Notes: generated from the sequence alone by a model not told the origin. A stretch of DNA of 64,000 bases from Streptomyces lanatus (GCF_014655715.1 NZ_BNBM01000002.1:558001-622000), one strand, 5' to 3'; positions 8,229-17,623 are shown, counted from the first letter of the stretch. Made by a program: numbers and translations.

Positions 8229-9253
8229 CCAACGGGAAACGAGTGCGCGTGGTGGCCGCCGGCGACCACTTCATCCTGCCGTCGCTCATCAAGGAGGCAC
8301 TGGCCCGCGAACTCACCGGCGATGTCGTCGAGTTGAGGCTCGGCTGGCCGCTGGAGCCGTTCGGTCCGGTGGCCGAGGTGCAGGAGGCCAGCGACGCCGA
8401 GGACGAGCTGATCGATGCACTCGCCGGGGCGGAGGTGCTGGTCACACAGATGGGGCCGGTCACCGAGAAGGTGCTGGACGCCTGCCCCGAGCTGAGGCTG
8501 GTCGTGGTGTGCCGGGGCGGGCCGGTCAACGTCAACCTGGACGCGGCCAAGCGGCACGATGTGCGGGTGTGCTTCGCGCCGGGCCGAAACGCCGCCGCCA
8601 CCGCCGAGTTCACCGTCGGTCTGATGCTGTCGGCGCTGCGCCGCATCCCGCAGGCCCATGAGCCGCTGGCCCGGCACGGCAGCTGGGAGGGGGCGACGTA
8701 CTACACCTACGAGCACAGCGGCCTGGAGCTGGAGGACCTCCCGGTCGGGCTGGTCGGCTACGGGGCGGTGGGCAGCCGGGTCGCTCGGGTGCTCTGCGCG
8801 TTCGGGGCGCGGGTGATGGTGTACGACCCCTACGTCAAGGGCGAGATCCACGGCCTGCGCGTCGCGTCCCTGGACGAACTCCTGCGATCCTCGCGGGTGA
8901 TCACCCTGCACGCCCGGCTGACCCCCGAGACCCGGGGGCTGATCGGCGCCCGGGAGCTGGGGCTGCTGCCGTCCGGCGCGGTGGTGGTGAACGCCGCCCG
9001 AGGCGCGCTGCTGGACGAGGACGCCCTGTGCGAGGCCTTGGAGAACGGCCAGGTCTCGGCGGCGGCCCTGGACACCTACGTACAGGAACCGCTGCCCCCG
9101 GCCTCCCGCCTGCACGCGCTCACCGACCGGGTGGTCCTGACCCCACACCTGGGCGGGGCGTCGCGCGCGGTGGCGGAGAAGGCGGCGGCGATCGCGGCGG
9201 CGGAGGTGGCCCGCTGGGCACGGGGCGAGCCCTTGGCGCACTGCCTGACGTGA
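8225..9253 (+). CDS. D-isomer-specific 2-hydroxyacid dehydrogenase family protein
   Basis: A 342-aa NAD-dependent dehydrogenase. The Rossmann motif GYGAVG is at residues 178-183. The catalytic triad of the family is visible as Arg259 (NAARG), Glu288 (QEP) and His308 (TPHLGG). The start ATG overlaps the ATPase stop. It resembles phosphoglycerate dehydrogenase-type enzymes but lacks an ACT domain, so a catabolic role in the sugar/polyol pathway is more likely than serine synthesis. It would reduce or oxidise a 2-oxo/2-hydroxy acid; the actual substrate is unknown. Confidence 0.9.
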   Translation: MTNGKRVRVVAAGDHFILPSLIKEALARELTGDVVELRLGWPLEPFGPVAEVQEASDAEDELIDALAGAEVLVTQMGPVTEKVLDACPELRLVVVCRGGPVNVNLDAAKRHDVRVCFAPGRNAAATAEFTVGLMLSALRRIPQAHEPLARHGSWEGATYYTYEHSGLELEDLPVGLVGYGAVGSRVARVLCAFGARVMVYDPYVKGEIHGLRVASLDELLRSSRVITLHARLTPETRGLIGARELGLLPSGAVVVNAARGALLDEDALCEALENGQVSAAALDTYVQEPLPPASRLHALTDRVVLTPHLGGASRAVAEKAAAIAAAEVARWARGEPLAHCLT

Positions 9254-9403
9254 GCGACCCGCACAACGCCGGGTCGGGGCCCACCAACCGCACTGGTCCG
9301 ACGACACCGGCATGTGGCGCCCCGGAGGCGAAAGAGCCAAACATTCGGCACCCCAGCCGCAAAAGGCACCGCACAGCCGACCAAGCCGAAGAGGTGGGTT
9401 GGA

Positions 9404-10825
9404 ATGTACATCGGCATCGACGTGGGCACCTCCACGGTAAAAGCCGCCGCGTTCGACGACACCGGCCGCGAACTGGCCGTAGAAGCACACCCGGTGGCGC
9501 TCTCCCTGCACACAGGTCACGTAGAGCAGGACATGGAGGAGGTGTACACAGCAGTCCTAGAGGTACTGAACGCCCTGACCTCCCGCATCCCCCACCCGGT
9601 GGACCTGGCGGGCCTAACCGGCCAGGGCGACGGCGTCTGGCTGGTCGACAAGGACGGCCGCCCCGTCCGTCCCGCCGCCTCCTGGATGGACGGCCGGGCG
9701 CACGAGCTGCTCGACCAGTGGCTGGCGGACGGCACGTTCGAGACGGTGTTCCGCCGTACCGGAAGCGCGATGTTCCCCGGGTGTCCGGGCCCGCTGCTCG
9801 CCTGGTTCGACCGCTATGAGCCCGCGTCTCTGGACGCCGCGGCCACGGCGCTCTACTGCAAGGACATGGTGTTCCGCAGGCTGACCGGCGCCCCGGTCAC
9901 CACAGACGTCTCGGACGCGTCGATGCCGTTCCTCGACCCGCGTACCCGAACCTACGACAACCGGGTCGTGGAGCTGCTGGGCCTCACGCATCGCCGCGGT
10001 CTCCTCCCGCCGATCGGCGATCCGATCACGACGGCCGAGGCACACGAGGGCCTACCCCCAGGCACCCGCATCGCGAACGGCCCGTACGACCTCCCCTCCT
10101 GCGCGCTCGGCACGGGCGTGACCGCGCCCGGCGACGGTCTGCTGATCGTCGGTACCTGTCTGGCCAGCCTGGTCGCCACGACGGACCTGGATCTGAAGGG
10201 CGAGGCGGCCGGCCTGTACATCTCCACGGACCGTCCCGGCCACTGGCTGCGCGCGATGCCGGCGATGGTCGGCACGGCGGCCCTGGACTGGGTGCTGTCC
10301 ACGACCGGCGTCCACCATGACGAGGTCGACGCCCTGCTCGCCGAGACGCCGCCCGGCGCGAACGGAGTCCGCGTGCTGCCGTACTTCGCCCCCTCGGGCG
10401 AGCGGGCCCCCTTCGTCGAGCCGCGGCTGCGCGCCGAACTCACCGGTGTCTCCCTGGAGTCCACGAAGGCCGATCTGATCCGCGCCACCTGCGAGGGCAT
10501 CGGCTTCGCGGCCCGGCACTGTCTGGAGGCGGCGGGGCTGACCGGCACCCTCGCGGTGTGCGGCGGCGGCACCCGCAGCCCCGCCTGGATGCGGCTGCTC
10601 GCGGATGTCCTGGGCCGTCCGCTGAGGGTCGTCGAGGGTGAGGTGGGGGCGCGGGGCGCGGTGCTGGCGGCGGCGGAGCGGTTCGGGGTCGACCTGGACG
10701 TGGCGGCGTGGACCGAGCCGACGGCGGTCGTGGAGCCGGACGCGGCCCGGGCGGCGTACTACCGCGACGCCTACGACGACCATCTGGCCCGGCTGGCTCA
10801 GGCGAGGCACCGCGCTCGCACGTGA
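9404..10825 (+). CDS. FGGY-family carbohydrate kinase (second copy in locus)
   Basis: A 473-aa kinase with GIDVGTSTVKAA at residues 4-15 and the second ATPase motif CGGGTRSPAWMRLLADVLG in the C-terminal domain. The start MYIGIDVG is preceded by GAGGTGGG; a longer in-frame start 30 codons upstream adds only a non-conserved, charged leader. It is separated from the dehydrogenase by 150 bp but points the same way. It differs clearly from the kinase at 515-1978, so the locus may handle two substrates or two successive intermediates. Confidence 0.92.
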   Translation: MYIGIDVGTSTVKAAAFDDTGRELAVEAHPVALSLHTGHVEQDMEEVYTAVLEVLNALTSRIPHPVDLAGLTGQGDGVWLVDKDGRPVRPAASWMDGRAHELLDQWLADGTFETVFRRTGSAMFPGCPGPLLAWFDRYEPASLDAAATALYCKDMVFRRLTGAPVTTDVSDASMPFLDPRTRTYDNRVVELLGLTHRRGLLPPIGDPITTAEAHEGLPPGTRIANGPYDLPSCALGTGVTAPGDGLLIVGTCLASLVATTDLDLKGEAAGLYISTDRPGHWLRAMPAMVGTAALDWVLSTTGVHHDEVDALLAETPPGANGVRVLPYFAPSGERAPFVEPRLRAELTGVSLESTKADLIRATCEGIGFAARHCLEAAGLTGTLAVCGGGTRSPAWMRLLADVLGRPLRVVEGEVGARGAVLAAAERFGVDLDVAAWTEPTAVVEPDAARAAYYRDAYDDHLARLAQARHRART

Positions 10826-10851
10826 ACGACCCGACGAGACAAGGGAGTCAC

Positions 10852-11904
10852 ATGCACGTCAGACGCCGTTCCCTCCTCCTGGCGGCCGCCGCGGCCCCCG
10901 CCGCCACGGCCGTCACCGCACACGCGGCCGAACAGTCCGCCCCATCCCATCGCACCCCCCTCGTCATCGGCCATCGCGGCGCCGCCGGCTGGCGTCCCGA
11001 GCACACGGCGGCCTCGTACACCTACGCCGTGCAGACCGGCGCCGACTGGATCGAGCCGGATCTCGTGCCGACGAAGGACCATGTCCTGGTGGTCCGGCAC
11101 GAGAACGAGATCTCGCAGACGACGGACGTGGCGGCGCACCCGGAGTTCGCGGGCCGCCGTACGACGAAGACGGTGGACGGGCGGGCGGTGACCGGCTGGT
11201 TCACCGAGGACTTCACGCTGGCGGAGCTGAAGACGCTGCGCGCGGTGGAGCGGCTGCCGCTGGTCCGCAACCGCAACACGGTCTTCGACGGCCGGGATCG
11301 GATCCTCACCTTCCAGGAGGTCGTGGACCTCGCACGGAAGCTCTCGAAGGCGTACGGCCGGACGATCGCCGTCTTCCCCGAGACCAAGCATCCGACGTAC
11401 TTCCGCTCCCTCGGTCTGCCGCTGGAGCCGGAGCTGGCGCGGGCGATCCGCCGCAACCGGCTGGGCCCGCGCGAATGCGTCGTGCAGTCCTTCGAGCCGA
11501 CGAGCCTTGGACGCATGACGGATCTGGGCGTGCCGCTGTGGCAGGCGCTGGGGACCACGGGCGGGCCGTACGACCTGGTCTCGGCCGGGGATCCGACGAC
11601 GTACAAGGACATGATGACGCCGGCGGGGCTGGCGCGGATCGCCCGGTACGCGGACTGGATCGGGCCGGACAAGGCCTCGCTCGTCGGGACGCCGCTCCTC
11701 GCGGACGCGCATGCGGCGGGGCTGCGGGTGGGGCCGTACACCTTCCGGGCGGAGAACCAGTTCCTGGCGGCTCAGTTCCGGAGGGGTGACGGAGCGAACG
11801 ATTTCGGGGACGCGTTCGCGGAGTACGCGCTGTACTACGGGATGGGAGTCGACGCCGTGGTGACCGACTTCCCCGATCTGGCGGTGATGGCTAGGAGGGG
11901 TTGA
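10852..11904 (+). CDS. glpQ: Secreted glycerophosphodiester phosphodiesterase
   Basis: A 350-aa GDPD. The signal peptide has an RRR start (residues 4-6) and AHA near residue 25. The catalytic pattern is complete: HRGA at 41-44, PEHT at 49-52, EPD with metal ligands E68 and D70, and H83. The enzyme would hydrolyse glycerophosphodiesters outside the membrane to glycerol 3-phosphate and an alcohol. The start at 10852 gives the signal peptide and has AAGGGAG upstream. It lies 26 bp after the FGGY kinase, so it could feed this polyol-type locus, or simply scavenge phosphate. Confidence 0.9.
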   Translation: MHVRRRSLLLAAAAAPAATAVTAHAAEQSAPSHRTPLVIGHRGAAGWRPEHTAASYTYAVQTGADWIEPDLVPTKDHVLVVRHENEISQTTDVAAHPEFAGRRTTKTVDGRAVTGWFTEDFTLAELKTLRAVERLPLVRNRNTVFDGRDRILTFQEVVDLARKLSKAYGRTIAVFPETKHPTYFRSLGLPLEPELARAIRRNRLGPRECVVQSFEPTSLGRMTDLGVPLWQALGTTGGPYDLVSAGDPTTYKDMMTPAGLARIARYADWIGPDKASLVGTPLLADAHAAGLRVGPYTFRAENQFLAAQFRRGDGANDFGDAFAEYALYYGMGVDAVVTDFPDLAVMARRG

Positions 11905-12134
11905 TGACGCGAAGCCGGGCCTGCCCGACCTGCGGCACGATGCAGGAGTTCCGGAAACTCGACGACGACGAGAAGGCGGCGGTCCGTGCCAAGAGGGGGG
12001 AGAGCCACTATGTGGACGACCTCTGGCGCTGTACCGCCGCCGGCTGTCTGACCTATTTCCGCGCCGGGCGCCTGAGCGACCGCGACCGCCTCCCCGAGAG
12101 CTTCGTCAAGGAGGAGGCGGCGGCCGGCGAGTGA
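11904..12134 (+). CDS. Small zinc-ribbon protein of unknown function
   Basis: A 76-aa protein with CPTC at residues 7-10 and a second pair C43/C48 in WRCTAAGC, a plausible four-cysteine zinc site. Its ATG overlaps the glycerophosphodiesterase TGA by one base and AGGAGGGG precedes it, so it is translated. The rest is charged and soluble. I do not recognise a function. Convergent with the DsbA-like gene, 1 nt apart. Confidence 0.75.
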   Translation: MTRSRACPTCGTMQEFRKLDDDEKAAVRAKRGESHYVDDLWRCTAAGCLTYFRAGRLSDRDRLPESFVKEEAAAGE

Positions 12135-12135
12135 C

Positions 12136-12774
12136 CTACAGGTTGCTGAAGTCCGGGCCCTTCGTCCGGGTCCGCTTGATCTCGTAGAAGCCCGGCACGG
12201 AGGCCACGGCGAGGGTGCCGTCCCAGAGCCTGGCGGCGTCCTCGCCCTTGGGGGCGGGGGTGACGACCGGGCCGAAGAAGGCGATCTGCTCGCCGTCGGC
12301 GCCGGGGACGGCGATCACCGGGGTGCCGACCTCCTGGCCGACCTTGTCGATGCCCTCCTTGTGGGAGGCGCGCAGCTGCGGCTCGTACGCGGTGCCGTCC
12401 CAGTGGTCCATGAGGGAGTCGGGCAGGCCCACGTCCTTCAGGGCGGCGGCGACGGTCTCCTTGCCGGGGCCCTCGCCCTGGTTGTGGATGCGGGTGCCGA
12501 GCGCGGTGTAGAGGTCGCCGAGCACCTCGGCGCCGTGCTCCTCCTGCGCCGCTATGACGACCCGGACCGGGCCCCACGCCTTGGTCTCCAGGAGCTCGCG
12601 GTACTCCTCGGGGAGGTCGTCCAGCTTGTCCTCGTTGAGGACGGCGAGGCTCATCAGATGCCAGCGGACCTCGATGTCACGGACCTTCTCGACCTCCAGC
12701 ACCCAGCGGGAGGTCATCCAGGCCCAGGGGCACAGCGGGTCGAACCAGAAGTCGACGGGGGTCTTGTCCGACAT
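12136..12774 (-). CDS. DsbA-family oxidoreductase (mycothiol-dependent nitroreductase Rv2466c-like)
   Basis: A 212-aa thioredoxin-fold protein. FWFDPLCPWAWMTSRW near residues 9-24 closely matches the Mycobacterium tuberculosis Rv2466c family (CPWC). Here the second active-site cysteine is alanine (C15-P-W-A18), leaving a monothiol site. TPVIAVPG supplies the cis-proline. The start MSDKTPVDF is chosen because GAGGAGA lies directly upstream, inside the four extra codons of a longer start. It presumably reacts with mycothiol-linked disulfides or electrophiles; loss of the resolving cysteine should change the mechanism. Confidence 0.85.
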   Translation of the reverse strand: MSDKTPVDFWFDPLCPWAWMTSRWVLEVEKVRDIEVRWHLMSLAVLNEDKLDDLPEEYRELLETKAWGPVRVVIAAQEEHGAEVLGDLYTALGTRIHNQGEGPGKETVAAALKDVGLPDSLMDHWDGTAYEPQLRASHKEGIDKVGQEVGTPVIAVPGADGEQIAFFGPVVTPAPKGEDAARLWDGTLAVASVPGFYEIKRTRTKGPDFSNL

Positions 12775-12921
12775 GTCTCTCCTCATGAGGCAAGCAGGTC
12801 TCAGCTGAACCTCTGGGGGAACACCGCTGCCCGCCCGGCCATTCCCCGGTGCCGCGGGTCAGGGGCACATGGCAGGATCGGCCTGTCCGCATACTGAACA
12901 CCACCCGAGGGAGTGCCTTCC

Positions 12922-15507
12922 GTGCCCGGTGAGAACCTGTCCCGCGACGAGGCCCGCGAGCGGGCCGCCCTGCTGTCCGTCGACGGGTACGACGTGTCCC
13001 TCGACGTCCGTTCCGCGCTCGGCGGGAACGACTCCGACGACGGCGGGCCGCGCACCTTCCGCTCGGTGACCACGATCCGCTTCCGCTGCAACGAGCCGGG
13101 CGCGACGACCTTCGCGGACCTGATCGCGCCGAGCGTGACGGCGCTCTCCCTCAACGGCAAGGACCTCGACCCGAGCGAGGTCTTCGACGGCTCGCGGATC
13201 ACCCTGGAGGACCTGGCCGCCGACAACGAGCTGGTCGTCGACGCCCGGTGCGCCTACTCCCGCACGGGCGAGGGCCTGCACCGCTTCGTCGACCCCGAGG
13301 ACGGCGAGGTCTACCTCTACACGCAGTACGAGCCGGCCGACTCCCGCCGGGTCTTCGCCAACTTCGAGCAGCCCGACCTCAAGGCACCGTTCCGCTTCGA
13401 GGTGCGGGCGCCGGAGGGGTGGACGGTGTGGAGCAACGGCGCCGGTGAACTCGCGGACGGCACCTGGAGGTTCGCGGAGACGAAGCCGATCTCGACGTAC
13501 ATCACCTGTGTGGTGGCGGGCCCGTACCACTACGCCACGGACTCGTACTCCCGCACGTTCGCCGATGGTACGAAGCTGGAGATCCCGCTCGGCGCGATGT
13601 GCCGCAAGGGCCTGGCGCCCTACTTCGACGTCGACGACGTCTTCCTGGTCACCAAGCAGGGCCTGGACTTCTTCCACGACCACTTCGACTACCCGTACCC
13701 CTTCGGCAAGTACGACCAGGCGTTCGTGCCCGAGTACAACCTGGGCGCGATGGAGAACCCGGGGATGGTGACCTTCCGGGAGGAGTTCATCTTCCGGGGC
13801 AAGGTGACGCGGGCGTCGTACGAGGGCCGGGCGAACGTCATCCTGCACGAGATGGCGCACATGTGGTTCGGCGACCTGGTCACCATGGTGTGGTGGGACG
13901 ACCTGTGGCTGAAGGAGTCCTTCGCGGACTTCATGGGCACGTTCGCCAATGTCGGCGCGACCCGCTTCAAGGACGCCTGGATCACCTTCGCCAACCGCCG
14001 CAAGACCTGGGCGTACCGCGCCGACCAGCTGCCCTCCACGCACCCCATCACGGCGGACATCCGCGATCTGCAGGACGCCAAGCTCAACTTCGACGGCATC
14101 ACCTACGCCAAGGGCGCGTCCGTACTGAAGCAACTGGTGGCGTACGTCGGCCAGGACGCGTTCCTTGAGGGCGCGCGGCGCTACTTCAAGCGGCACGCGT
14201 ACGGCAACACGCGGCTGGGGGACCTGCTGTCGGTGCTGGAGGAGACCAGTGGCCGGGACATGGGCGCGTGGGCGCGGTCCTGGCTGCAGACGGCGGGCGT
14301 GAACTCGCTGACGCCGCAGGTGCTGCTGGACGGCGAGGGCCGGGTGAGCGAGCTGGCGGTGGTGCAGGAGGCCGCAGAGTCGCACCCCGAGCTGCGCCCG
14401 CACCGGGTGGCGGTGGGCCTGTACCGGCGGGGCGGGGCCGGGACGCTGGAGCGGTACGCGCGTGCCGAGGTGGACGTGGACGGACCGCGCACCGTCGTGA
14501 CCGACCTCGTGGGCGCCGAGGCGCCCGAGCTGGTGCTGGTCAACGACGACGATCTGACGTTCTGCAAGACCCGCTTCGACGACACCTCGCTGGCGACGCT
14601 GCGGGCCTCGCTCGGCGACATGGCCGACCCGCTGGCGCGTGCCCTGTGCTGGACGGCGCTGTGGAACATGACGCGGGACGCGCTGCTGCCGGCGCGGGAG
14701 TTCATCGACCTGGTGCTGCGGTTCGCGGGCCGCGAGTCCGACATCGGTGTGCTGCAGATGCTCCAGGCGTGGGCGGAGTCGGCGCTGACGAACTACGCGG
14801 CGCCCGGGTGGCGGGAGCAGGGTTCCCGGCTGCTCACGCAGGGCGCGTCGGACGAGCTGCACGGCGCCGAGGCGGGCAGCGAGCACCAGCTGGCGTGGGC
14901 CAGGTTCTTCGCGCGGGTGACCGACGACTCGGGCCTGCCGCTGCTGACGGGCCTGCTCGACGGCACGGCGTCGGTGGACGGTCTCGATGTCGACCAGGAG
15001 CTGCGCTGGGCGTTCCTGGACACGCTGGCCACGCACGGCGTCGCCGGTGAGAAGGAGCTGGCCGCCGAGCTGGCCCGGGACGACACCGCGTCCGGCAAGC
15101 GGCACCAGGTGCGCTGCCTGGCGGCCCGGCCCTCAGCGGCGGTGAAGGCGCAGGCGTGGGCGCAGGTGGTGGAGTCGGACGCCCTCTCCAACGCGCTGGT
15201 GGAGGCGACGATCGCGGGCTGGGGCCAGCCCTCGCAGCGTGAACTGCTGGCGCCGTACGCCGAGAAGTACTTCGCGGCGATCGAGCGGGTGTGGGCCGAG
15301 CGGTCCATCCAGATCGGCATGGACGTGGTCCGGGGCCTGTTCCCGGGGCTCCAGCAGTCGCAGGGCACGCTGGAGGCGACGGACGCGTGGCTCGCGGCGC
15401 ACGAGGACGCGGCTCCGGCGCTGCGGCGGCTGGTGCTGGAGGCGCGGGACGATCTGGCGCGGGGGCTGCGGGGGCAGGCGTGTGACGCGGCGGCGTCAAC
15501 CGACTAA
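12922..15507 (+). CDS. pepN: Aminopeptidase N (M1 family zinc metallopeptidase), copy 1
   Basis: An 861-aa M1 peptidase. The exopeptidase motif GAMEN is at residues 275-279, the zinc site is H309-E-M-A-H313 with the third ligand E332, and there is an ERAP1-like helical C-terminal half. The GTG at 12922 is preferred to the one at 12913, because GAGGGAG overlaps the latter and is correctly spaced for the former. It is cytosolic, with no signal. It removes N-terminal amino acids from peptides. A paralogue lies at 36333-38906. Confidence 0.93.
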   Translation: MPGENLSRDEARERAALLSVDGYDVSLDVRSALGGNDSDDGGPRTFRSVTTIRFRCNEPGATTFADLIAPSVTALSLNGKDLDPSEVFDGSRITLEDLAADNELVVDARCAYSRTGEGLHRFVDPEDGEVYLYTQYEPADSRRVFANFEQPDLKAPFRFEVRAPEGWTVWSNGAGELADGTWRFAETKPISTYITCVVAGPYHYATDSYSRTFADGTKLEIPLGAMCRKGLAPYFDVDDVFLVTKQGLDFFHDHFDYPYPFGKYDQAFVPEYNLGAMENPGMVTFREEFIFRGKVTRASYEGRANVILHEMAHMWFGDLVTMVWWDDLWLKESFADFMGTFANVGATRFKDAWITFANRRKTWAYRADQLPSTHPITADIRDLQDAKLNFDGITYAKGASVLKQLVAYVGQDAFLEGARRYFKRHAYGNTRLGDLLSVLEETSGRDMGAWARSWLQTAGVNSLTPQVLLDGEGRVSELAVVQEAAESHPELRPHRVAVGLYRRGGAGTLERYARAEVDVDGPRTVVTDLVGAEAPELVLVNDDDLTFCKTRFDDTSLATLRASLGDMADPLARALCWTALWNMTRDALLPAREFIDLVLRFAGRESDIGVLQMLQAWAESALTNYAAPGWREQGSRLLTQGASDELHGAEAGSEHQLAWARFFARVTDDSGLPLLTGLLDGTASVDGLDVDQELRWAFLDTLATHGVAGEKELAAELARDDTASGKRHQVRCLAARPSAAVKAQAWAQVVESDALSNALVEATIAGWGQPSQRELLAPYAEKYFAAIERVWAERSIQIGMDVVRGLFPGLQQSQGTLEATDAWLAAHEDAAPALRRLVLEARDDLARGLRGQACDAAASTD

Positions 15508-15568
15508 GACCTTTGGCCAACGGTCATGGCCTGCGTGACCGTTACGGAATTCAGGCAATAGCAGCCGT

Positions 15569-15601
15569 AACCCCTGGTCCCACCCGATCGGACCAGGGGT
15601 T
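15569..15601 (+). terminator. Hairpin terminator after pepN copy 1
   Basis: A perfect 12-bp inverted repeat, AACCCCTGGTCC at 15569-15580 and its complement at 15590-15601, with a 9-nt loop, ending in TTT. Two shorter inverted repeats precede it: AACGGTCA/TGACCGTT at 15519/15536 and GTTACGG/CCGTAAC at 15541/15565. Confidence 0.7.
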
Positions 15602-15714
15602 TCGCCGCCCCTTCGGCATCCGAACACCCGTCCTTTAGTGCCGGGTTATCCGTTTTTGTCGACGGGCCTGTAACAGCGGTTAGCGGGCCGATCTGACACG
15701 GAAACCTCCGGGTC

Positions 15715-16773
15715 ATGAACCACAACACCCCGCTCTCCCCCCTCTCCCCCCGCCCGCTGCGCCACCTCTCCCAGGTCCACCGGCGCGTCATGACGACCGC
15801 TCAGCTGAAGTCGCACGGTGTCTCACCGGCCGAGATGAACGAGCAGTGCCGGCGGCCCGGCGGCCCCTGGCAGCAGATCCTCCCCGGCGTCTTCCTGCTC
15901 CACCCCGGCCCGCCGACCAGCGAGGAACGCCTCCACGCGGTGCTGATGTACGCGTCCCGGGAGCGCTCGCCCGGCGTGCCGTCCCAGCCGAACACGAGCG
16001 AACAGCGCAGCCCCTACGCCGAGGCGATGATCACGGGTCTGGCGGCCCTGACCCTGCACGGCTTCTCGGCGACTCCCCCGCTGACCGCCCTGGACACCAT
16101 CGACGTCCTGGTCCCCCGAATGCGCCGACTGCGCTCCACCGGCTGCGCCCGCATCCTGCGCGCCCCCGCGCTCCCCACCCCCCAGCAGGTGACCGGCCTC
16201 CCGGTGGCACCGGTCCCGCGCGCCCTGGCCGACGCGGTCGCCGAACTCACGGATGCGAGCGCCGTACGCCGTCTGCTGACCGAGGCCGTACGCGCCGGGC
16301 ACTGCGAACCAGCGTCGGTGGTAAGGGAGTTGACCCAGGCGAAGCTCCTGTCCCGCCCGCATGTGGTGGACGCGGTGGACTCCCTGCTCGCCGAGGGCCG
16401 CGCGATCGCGGAGGACCGGCTGTACGCGATGGTCCACGAGTACGGCCTGCCCGACCCGGTCTGGAACGTGGACCTGCGACTGCCGGGCGGCCCCCACCTC
16501 GGCGGCCTCGACGCGTACTGGCCGGAGCAGTCGGTGGCGGTGGAACTCGACACCCGCGCACCCCGCCAGGGCGACCGGCACGACGACGACGCCCTGTGGT
16601 CCGAGTACGCCCGCAAGCGCGAACACCTGGAGCGGCTCGGCATCACCGTCGTCCACATCACCCCGAAGAAGCTCCGGGACGCGGTGGAGCAGCAGGCGGC
16701 CGTGGTCCGTACGGCCCTGATGGCGGCGGCGGACCGGGAACCGGCCGCGTATGTCGTGGTGCTGCCGCGGTAG
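15715..16773 (+). CDS. AbiEi-type antitoxin-domain protein with nuclease-like C-terminus
   Basis: A 352-aa protein. The first ~75 residues (SQVHRRVMTTAQLKSHGVSP and following) look like the winged-helix AbiEi antitoxin domain of type IV toxin-antitoxin systems. The last ~110 residues resemble DUF559/PD-(D/E)XK proteins (DLRLPGG, then AVELDT, YARKREHLERLGI). No AbiEii-type nucleotidyltransferase toxin lies next to it, so it is an orphan. Such proteins are common in Streptomyces and may be regulators. The ribosome binding site is weak. Confidence 0.7.
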   Translation: MNHNTPLSPLSPRPLRHLSQVHRRVMTTAQLKSHGVSPAEMNEQCRRPGGPWQQILPGVFLLHPGPPTSEERLHAVLMYASRERSPGVPSQPNTSEQRSPYAEAMITGLAALTLHGFSATPPLTALDTIDVLVPRMRRLRSTGCARILRAPALPTPQQVTGLPVAPVPRALADAVAELTDASAVRRLLTEAVRAGHCEPASVVRELTQAKLLSRPHVVDAVDSLLAEGRAIAEDRLYAMVHEYGLPDPVWNVDLRLPGGPHLGGLDAYWPEQSVAVELDTRAPRQGDRHDDDALWSEYARKREHLERLGITVVHITPKKLRDAVEQQAAVVRTALMAAADREPAAYVVVLPR

Positions 16774-16803
16774 TGACGGACCGCGCGCAGCATCAGGAGG
16801 GGA

Positions 16804-16846
16804 GAGGAGGGGCCGCCGGGCCGGATGCGCCGGGCGGCCCCTCCTC
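16804..16846. terminator. Bidirectional hairpin terminator
   Basis: Perfect 14-bp arms, GAGGAGGGGCCGCC at 16804-16817 and its complement at 16833-16846. It sits between the convergent AbiEi-type gene and the bacteriocin operon and probably ends both transcripts. Confidence 0.65.
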
Positions 16847-16876
16847 GTCGCCGCGGTGCGCACTCGGCGTCGGGCG

Positions 16877-17623
16877 TCACACCTCCTGACGACGCAGGGC
16901 CGTCCGGGCCGCCACGATCGCCGCCACCGCCCAGAGCAGCATCACACCGCCGCCCGCCAGCGGCGACAGGTCGCCGACGTCCTGGTGCGTCTGCGTCAGG
17001 CGCAGCCCGGCCCGGTCGGGCAGCAGGCGCGCCAGGGACCGCAGCCGGGGAGTCGCGGCGAGGATCCCGGAGACGACGAAGAGCAGCGGAAGCAGCACGC
17101 CGAGCGCGGTCAGCGAACGTCGCGTCAGCACGGTGAACGCACCGGCGAGGACCGCGAGCAGGGCGGCGTACAGACCGGCCCCGCCGACCGCTCGCAGCGC
17201 CTCCCCGGCGGGGGGTGCCGCACCGAGCGCACCGCTTCCGGCGGCCAGCGCGGCGGCACCGCTGAGCAGCCCCCAGCCCAGGCCGGTCAGGCCGAGCAGC
17301 GCCAGCTTGGCCGCCAGGAGCCTGCCCCGGCGGGGTACGGCGGCGAGGGTGGTGCGGATCATTCCGGTGCCGTACTCGTTGCCGACGGCCAGCACCGCGA
17401 GCACGACCAGGGGTACCTGGCCGATCTGCAGGCCGGTGAACGGCAGCCCCACCGGGTCGAGTTCACGCTGCCGTACGGGGTCCGCGGCGCGGAACTCGGG
17501 GCCGATCAGCGCGCAGAACAGCACACCGACGGCGACCGTGAGCGTGCAGCCGACCGCGAGCAGGACCCAGGTGGAGCGCACGGTGCGGAGTTTGATCCAC
17601 TCGGCGGCGAGCAGGTCACGCAT
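16877..17623 (-). CDS. ABC-2 type permease, last gene of the bacteriocin operon
   Basis: A 248-aa membrane protein starting MRDLLAAEWIKLRTVRSTW, the usual opening of ABC-2 permeases. Six hydrophobic segments follow, and the C-terminal helix ends near TALRRQEV. It overlaps the upstream ATPase gene by 8 nt, forming an ATPase-permease pair of the BcrAB/EcsAB kind. Circular bacteriocin clusters often carry an extra ABC exporter that adds self-protection, so immunity is the likely role here, by inference. Confidence 0.87.
   Translation of the reverse strand: MRDLLAAEWIKLRTVRSTWVLLAVGCTLTVAVGVLFCALIGPEFRAADPVRQRELDPVGLPFTGLQIGQVPLVVLAVLAVGNEYGTGMIRTTLAAVPRRGRLLAAKLALLGLTGLGWGLLSGAAALAAGSGALGAAPPAGEALRAVGGAGLYAALLAVLAGAFTVLTRRSLTALGVLLPLLFVVSGILAATPRLRSLARLLPDRAGLRLTQTHQDVGDLSPLAGGGVMLLWAVAAIVAARTALRRQEV

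Noticed and set aside
15504..15791. A 95-aa leftward ORF over the pepN terminator
   Set aside because: It reads through the terminator hairpin and has no ribosome binding site or conserved feature.
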